NCBI RefSeq assembly: GCF_029428875.1
Contig: NZ_JAJSOO010000001.1
Location: forward strand, 3,224,001 to 3,288,000
Direction: 5' to 3'
Source of the DNA: Streptomyces sp. JH34
GTDB taxonomy: Bacteria; Actinomycetota; Actinomycetes; Streptomycetales; Streptomycetaceae
Length of the DNA stretch: 64,000 bases
Shown: piece by piece, positions 60,970 through 64,000 of the stretch
Position numbering within the stretch: position 1 is the first letter of the stretch
How the letters are laid out: each line of letters opens with the position of its first letter
Program-made: the position numbers and the translations under genes
Notes under the pieces: model-generated
The model's input: only the letters and a program-made list of their open reading frames with translations
Databases searched by the model: none
Told to the model about the DNA's origin: nothing

Positions 60970-61542
60970 GTGCCCGGTGTGCTGCAGAAGACTCCCCCCG
61001 CCCCGCGCCCCGAAGCCGTCCCCCATGCTGAGGGGGTGAGCAACGACGAATTCCGCGCCGCCCTCTCCCGCCTGGCGGCGGGCGTGGTGCTGGTCACCGC
61101 CGAGGAGCCGCCGCTCGACGAGCACGGCCGGGGCGAGGACGTCGGGATGACGGCCACCGCCTTCATGTCGGTCTCCCTGGACCCGCCCCTGGTCATGGTG
61201 AGCCTGCGCAACGACTCACGGATGGACGACCTGCTGGCCGAACAGCCCCTGTGGGCGGTGTCCGTACTCACGGAGGGGCAGCGGCAGATCGCCGCGCGGT
61301 TCGCCATGAAGAACCGGATCAGCGACCGGCTGCTGTTCGAGGACGTCCCCTGCACACGGGGCGAGATCGCGGGAGCGCCCCTGGTGGAGGGGGCGCTGGC
61401 CAACCTGGAGTGCCGCACGGAGCAGCGCGTCCCGGCAGGTGACCACACGCTGGTGATCGGCCGCGTGCTGTCGGCCTCGCTGCCGAACGCGGACGGCGAG
61501 CCGCTCACCTACTTCAAGGGCCGCTACCGGCAGCTGGGCTGA
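60970..61542 (+). CDS. Flavin reductase-like protein
   Basis: 190 aa from GTG 60970; GTG 61036 (VSNDEFRAALSRLAAG) would be the usual start of the domain. Flavin reductase FMN-binding fold: RLAAGVVLVTA, GMTATAFMSVSLDPPLVMVSL, and the C-terminal TLVIGRVLSASLPN ... LTYFKGRYRQL. Likely a reduced-flavin supplier for an oxygenase, or a flavin-binding protein. Divergent from cdgB. Confidence 0.88.
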   Translation: MPGVLQKTPPAPRPEAVPHAEGVSNDEFRAALSRLAAGVVLVTAEEPPLDEHGRGEDVGMTATAFMSVSLDPPLVMVSLRNDSRMDDLLAEQPLWAVSVLTEGQRQIAARFAMKNRISDRLLFEDVPCTRGEIAGAPLVEGALANLECRTEQRVPAGDHTLVIGRVLSASLPNADGEPLTYFKGRYRQLG

Positions 61543-61596
61543 CCCGGGCCGGACCTCACGCCCGGGGCTGAACCGCCCCGGACCTCGCGGCGGGAC

Positions 61597-62022
61597 TCAC
61601 CAGTCGCGGCCGGAGCGTCCGCGCTTCGTGTCGCCGCGCTGCTTCTTCTCGCGCAGACGCCGCTCGTTGATGCCGCGCGGGATCTTCTTCTTGAGGCGAG
61701 GCTTCGGGGGCGGCGCCGTGGCCTCCGCCAGGAGGGCCGCGAGCCGCACGGCGGCCGTCTCACGGTTGCGCCACTGGGAGCGGTGCTCCGAGGCGCGTAC
61801 GGACACCACACCGCCGACCAGCCGGCTCGCGAGCCGTTCGAGGGCCCGGGCCTTCCACACCTCGGGCAGGGCCTCGGTCGCCGCGAGGTCGAAGCGGAGC
61901 TCCACCTGGGAGTCGCTCGTGTTGACGTGCTGCCCGCCGGGCCCCGAGGACCGCGAGAAACGCCACATGAGTTCGGCCTCCGGCAGGGAGACCGAACCGC
62001 GGATGACATAGGGCCCGGACAT
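61597..62022 (-). CDS. arfB: Alternative ribosome-rescue factor ArfB (peptidyl-tRNA hydrolase)
   Basis: 141 aa from ATG 62022 (ATG 62031 possible). The catalytic GGQ is in SSGPGGQHVNTSDSQVELRFD, and a long basic C-terminal tail (KPRLKKKIPRGINERRLREKKQRGDTKRG) binds the mRNA channel. It hydrolyses peptidyl-tRNA on stalled ribosomes. Confidence 0.95.
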   Translation of the reverse strand: MSGPYVIRGSVSLPEAELMWRFSRSSGPGGQHVNTSDSQVELRFDLAATEALPEVWKARALERLASRLVGGVVSVRASEHRSQWRNRETAAVRLAALLAEATAPPPKPRLKKKIPRGINERRLREKKQRGDTKRGRSGRDW

Positions 62023-62203
62023 GACACCCATGTTCCCCGCCCCACCGCCCGTTCGTCACCTTGTTTTGCGAGCGTTCGGCCAGAAGTTCGGCAAAGAAAG
62101 TAAAGCGAGCAGGAACCTCGTGGTCTCTTGTCTGCGTTAGGACGGGTGACGGTAGCTTTCGTGATGGCACGAAGCCCGCACACGACGAGGAAAGGGACTT
62201 CCC

Positions 62204-62779
62204 ATGGCTGTAAGCCTGTCCAAGGGCGGCAACGTCTCGCTCACCAAGGAGGCCCCGGGCCTGACCGCCGTCACGGTCGGCCTCGGCTGGGACGTCCGCA
62301 CCACCACCGGCACCGACTTCGACCTCGACGCCTCGGCGATCGCGGTCAACACCGCCGGCAAGGTCTACTCCGACGGCCACTTCGTCTTCTTCAACAACAA
62401 GGCGACGCCGGACCAGACCATCGTCCACACCGGTGACAACGTCACGGGCCAGGGCGAGGGCGACGACGAGCAGATCAACGTCAACCTGGCGGGCCTCCCG
62501 GCGGACATCGACAAGATCGTGTTCCCGGTCTCCATCTACGACGCCGAGTCGCGCAGCCAGAACTTCGGCCAGGTGCGGAACGCCTTCATCCGCATCATCA
62601 ACCAGGCCGGCGGCACCGAGATCGCCCGCTACGACCTGAGCGAGGACGCCGCCACCGAGACCGCGATGGTCTTCGGCGAGCTCTACCGCAACGGCGCCGA
62701 GTGGAAGTTCCGCGCGGTCGGCCAGGGTTACGCCTCGGGCCTGCGCGGCATCGCCCAGGACTTCGGCGTCAACCTCTGA
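62204..62779 (+). CDS. terD: TerD family tellurium/stress protein
   Basis: 191 aa. [20 protein letters not shown] is the family start; calcium-binding-type blocks are GLGWDVR...[52 protein letters not shown], and [34 protein letters not shown]. Typical length. TerD proteins bind Ca2+ and are linked to stress and membrane functions. Single-gene unit with its own terminator. Confidence 0.96.
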   Translation: MAVSLSKGGNVSLTKEAPGLTAVTVGLGWDVRTTTGTDFDLDASAIAVNTAGKVYSDGHFVFFNNKATPDQTIVHTGDNVTGQGEGDDEQINVNLAGLPADIDKIVFPVSIYDAESRSQNFGQVRNAFIRIINQAGGTEIARYDLSEDAATETAMVFGELYRNGAEWKFRAVGQGYASGLRGIAQDFGVNL

Positions 62780-62793
62780 CGCGACGGCTTTCC

Positions 62794-62836
62794 CACGGGA
62801 GCCCCCGCCCGACTCCGGTCGGCGGGGGCTCCCGTG
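62794..62836 (+). terminator. Terminator of the terD gene
   Basis: A perfect 16-bp stem CACGGGAGCCCCCGCC / GGCGGGGGCTCCCGTG with an 11-nt loop, 15 bp after the stop. Confidence 0.9.
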
Positions 62837-63009
62837 CGTCCGCGTCACCCGCCCCTCCGCACACGCCAGATAGCGGACACGAACGCATCCCAGTCGGACA
62901 AGAACTGGTCAAAAACTTGTGAGGTAATTGTCGGCGACCCGTCAAAAGGGTTCATTCGGTGGCACGCTCTCCGCTCGTACCCCCCACAGGAACGAGCAAC
63001 GGAGAAGGC

Positions 63010-64000
63010 ATGACCCCCCACATGAACACCCGTCGCGCCGCTGCCCTGACCGCAGTTGCCGCGATGGTCGTCGTCGGCGTCCAGACCGGTACCGCCACGG
63101 CCGGTACCGGAACCGGTGACAGCAAGGCCTCTTCGTCCGGCGCCACCACCCTCGGCGTGAACTCCGCCGCTCAGCGCACCGGCGCCCTGCGCACCGCGCA
63201 GGATGACGCCCCGGCCGCAGCGAAGGCCCTCGGGCTGGGCGGCCAGGAGAAACTGATCGTCCGTGACGTGATCAAGGACGCGCACGGCACGGTCCACACC
63301 CGCTACGAGCGCACCTACGCCGGGCTCCCGGTCCTCGGCGGCGACCTGGTCACCCACACCGCGGCGGACGGGAAGTCCAAGGGCGTGGACAAGGCCACGG
63401 ACGCCCGCATATCCGTGCCGTCGACGCAGCCGGAGCTGAAGGCCGCGGCGAGCGCCCGCAAGGTCGTCTGGGCGGGCCACGGCAAGCCGGCCCTCGCCTT
63501 CGAGACCGTGCGCGAGGGAGTGCAGAAGGACGGCACGCCCAGCCGGCTGCACATCATCACCGACGCCACGACCGGCAAGAAGCTGCACAGCTTCGAGGCC
63601 GTCGAGACCGGCACCGGCAACAGCCAGTACAGCGGCCAGGTGACGCTGTCGACCACCAAGGGCGCCTCGGGCTTCGAGCTGACCGACGGCGACCGGGGCG
63701 GCCACAAGACGTACGACCTCGACCAGAAGCAGAACGGCACCGGAGACCTCGTCACCGACACCGACGACACCTGGGGCGACGGCACCGGCGGCGACCGCCA
63801 GACCGCGGCGGTCGACGCCCACTACGGCGCGGCGACGACCTGGGACTTCTACAAGAACGAGCTGGGCCGCGACGGCATAGCCGGGGACGGAAAGGCCGCG
63901 TACTCCCGCGTCCACTACGGCACCGGCTACGTCAACGCCTTCTGGGACGACAGCTGCTTCTGCATGACCTACGGCGACGGGGCCGACGACAAGAGCGCCC
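63010..64000 (+). CDS. Secreted M4-family (thermolysin-like) metalloprotease, N-terminal part
   Basis: Starts at ATG 63010 behind GGAGAAGGC and stays open to the end of the window (330 codons seen). Signal peptide AALTAVAAMVVVGVQTGTATAG. Then the FTP/PepSY propeptide domains (THTRYERTYAGLPVLGGDLVTH ... KKLHSFEAVETG) and the beginning of the M4 catalytic domain (VTLSTTKGASGFELTD ... AVDAHYGAATTWDFYKN). The HExxH zinc motif is beyond the window. Confidence 0.92.
   Translation, partial: MTPHMNTRRAAALTAVAAMVVVGVQTGTATAGTGTGDSKASSSGATTLGVNSAAQRTGALRTAQDDAPAAAKALGLGGQEKLIVRDVIKDAHGTVHTRYERTYAGLPVLGGDLVTHTAADGKSKGVDKATDARISVPSTQPELKAAASARKVVWAGHGKPALAFETVREGVQKDGTPSRLHIITDATTGKKLHSFEAVETGTGNSQYSGQVTLSTTKGASGFELTDGDRGGHKTYDLDQKQNGTGDLVTDTDDTWGDGTGGDRQTAAVDAHYGAATTWDFYKNELGRDGIAGDGKAAYSRVHYGTGYVNAFWDDSCFCMTYGDGADDKSA

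Overview
The window is a very GC-rich, densely packed actinobacterial chromosome segment, almost certainly from a Streptomyces. The evidence is frequent GTG starts and 4-bp ATGA/GTGA overlaps, an XRE/DUF397 pair, GlcNAc genes with DasR-type operators, a MurNAc PTS, groEL with a CIRCE operator next to a cold-shock gene, GpgS and OtsA/OtsB, and a CdgB-like GAF-PAS-GGDEF protein. It opens inside a siderophore permease gene and closes inside an M4 metalloprotease gene. I saw no rRNA, tRNA, CRISPR array or intact insertion sequence.

Layout. 1-2.5 kb: iron-siderophore ABC permease and ATPase, then a convergent acetyltransferase-TetR operon. 2.6-12 kb: a frameshifted membrane protein, an XPB-associated protein and an XPB-type helicase, separated by a uracil-DNA glycosylase and a two-gene RloA/RloB (AbiL-like) putative defence pair whose promoter region holds a 59-bp near-perfect palindrome. 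12-19 kb: HelD-type helicase, KimA-like APC permease, CutC with a DasR-like operator, secreted lipase. 19-25.6 kb: pxpABC (5-oxoprolinase), a GntR/FCD regulator, and DUF969-DUF979-DUF2891. Matching GntR-type operators precede both the pxp operon and DUF969, so I read this as one pyroglutamate uptake and hydrolysis regulon. 25.6-32 kb: HD protein, MFS exporter, DUF4031 pair, then murR-murQ-murP for MurNAc recycling with a promoter that predicts a leaderless transcript. 32-44.9 kb: mixed accessory region with small stress-type proteins, Uma2, an XRE/DUF397 module, two TetR/oxidoreductase pairs, a three-repeat trefoil-like protein, a highly repetitive Ser/Gly/Asn protein, and several decayed gene fragments. 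45-63 kb: conserved core with groEL, csp, thrC-cysO under a SAM-I riboswitch, gpgS, otsA/otsB, a DasR-type nagKA locus with a sugar-binding lipoprotein, a PfkB kinase, a CBM-type membrane protein, a diguanylate cyclase next to a perfect Crp-type box, flavin reductase, arfB, TerD and the protease.

How genes work together. Amino-sugar recycling is covered twice: MurNAc by murP/murQ, GlcNAc by nagK/nagA. Compatible solutes come from GpgS and OtsAB. Sulfur and threonine metabolism are joined by the thrC-cysO operon and its riboswitch. Three genes (the 2.6-kb membrane protein, rloB and pxpA) each look broken by one base at or beside a G/C run; this clustering suggests sequencing error rather than three real mutations.
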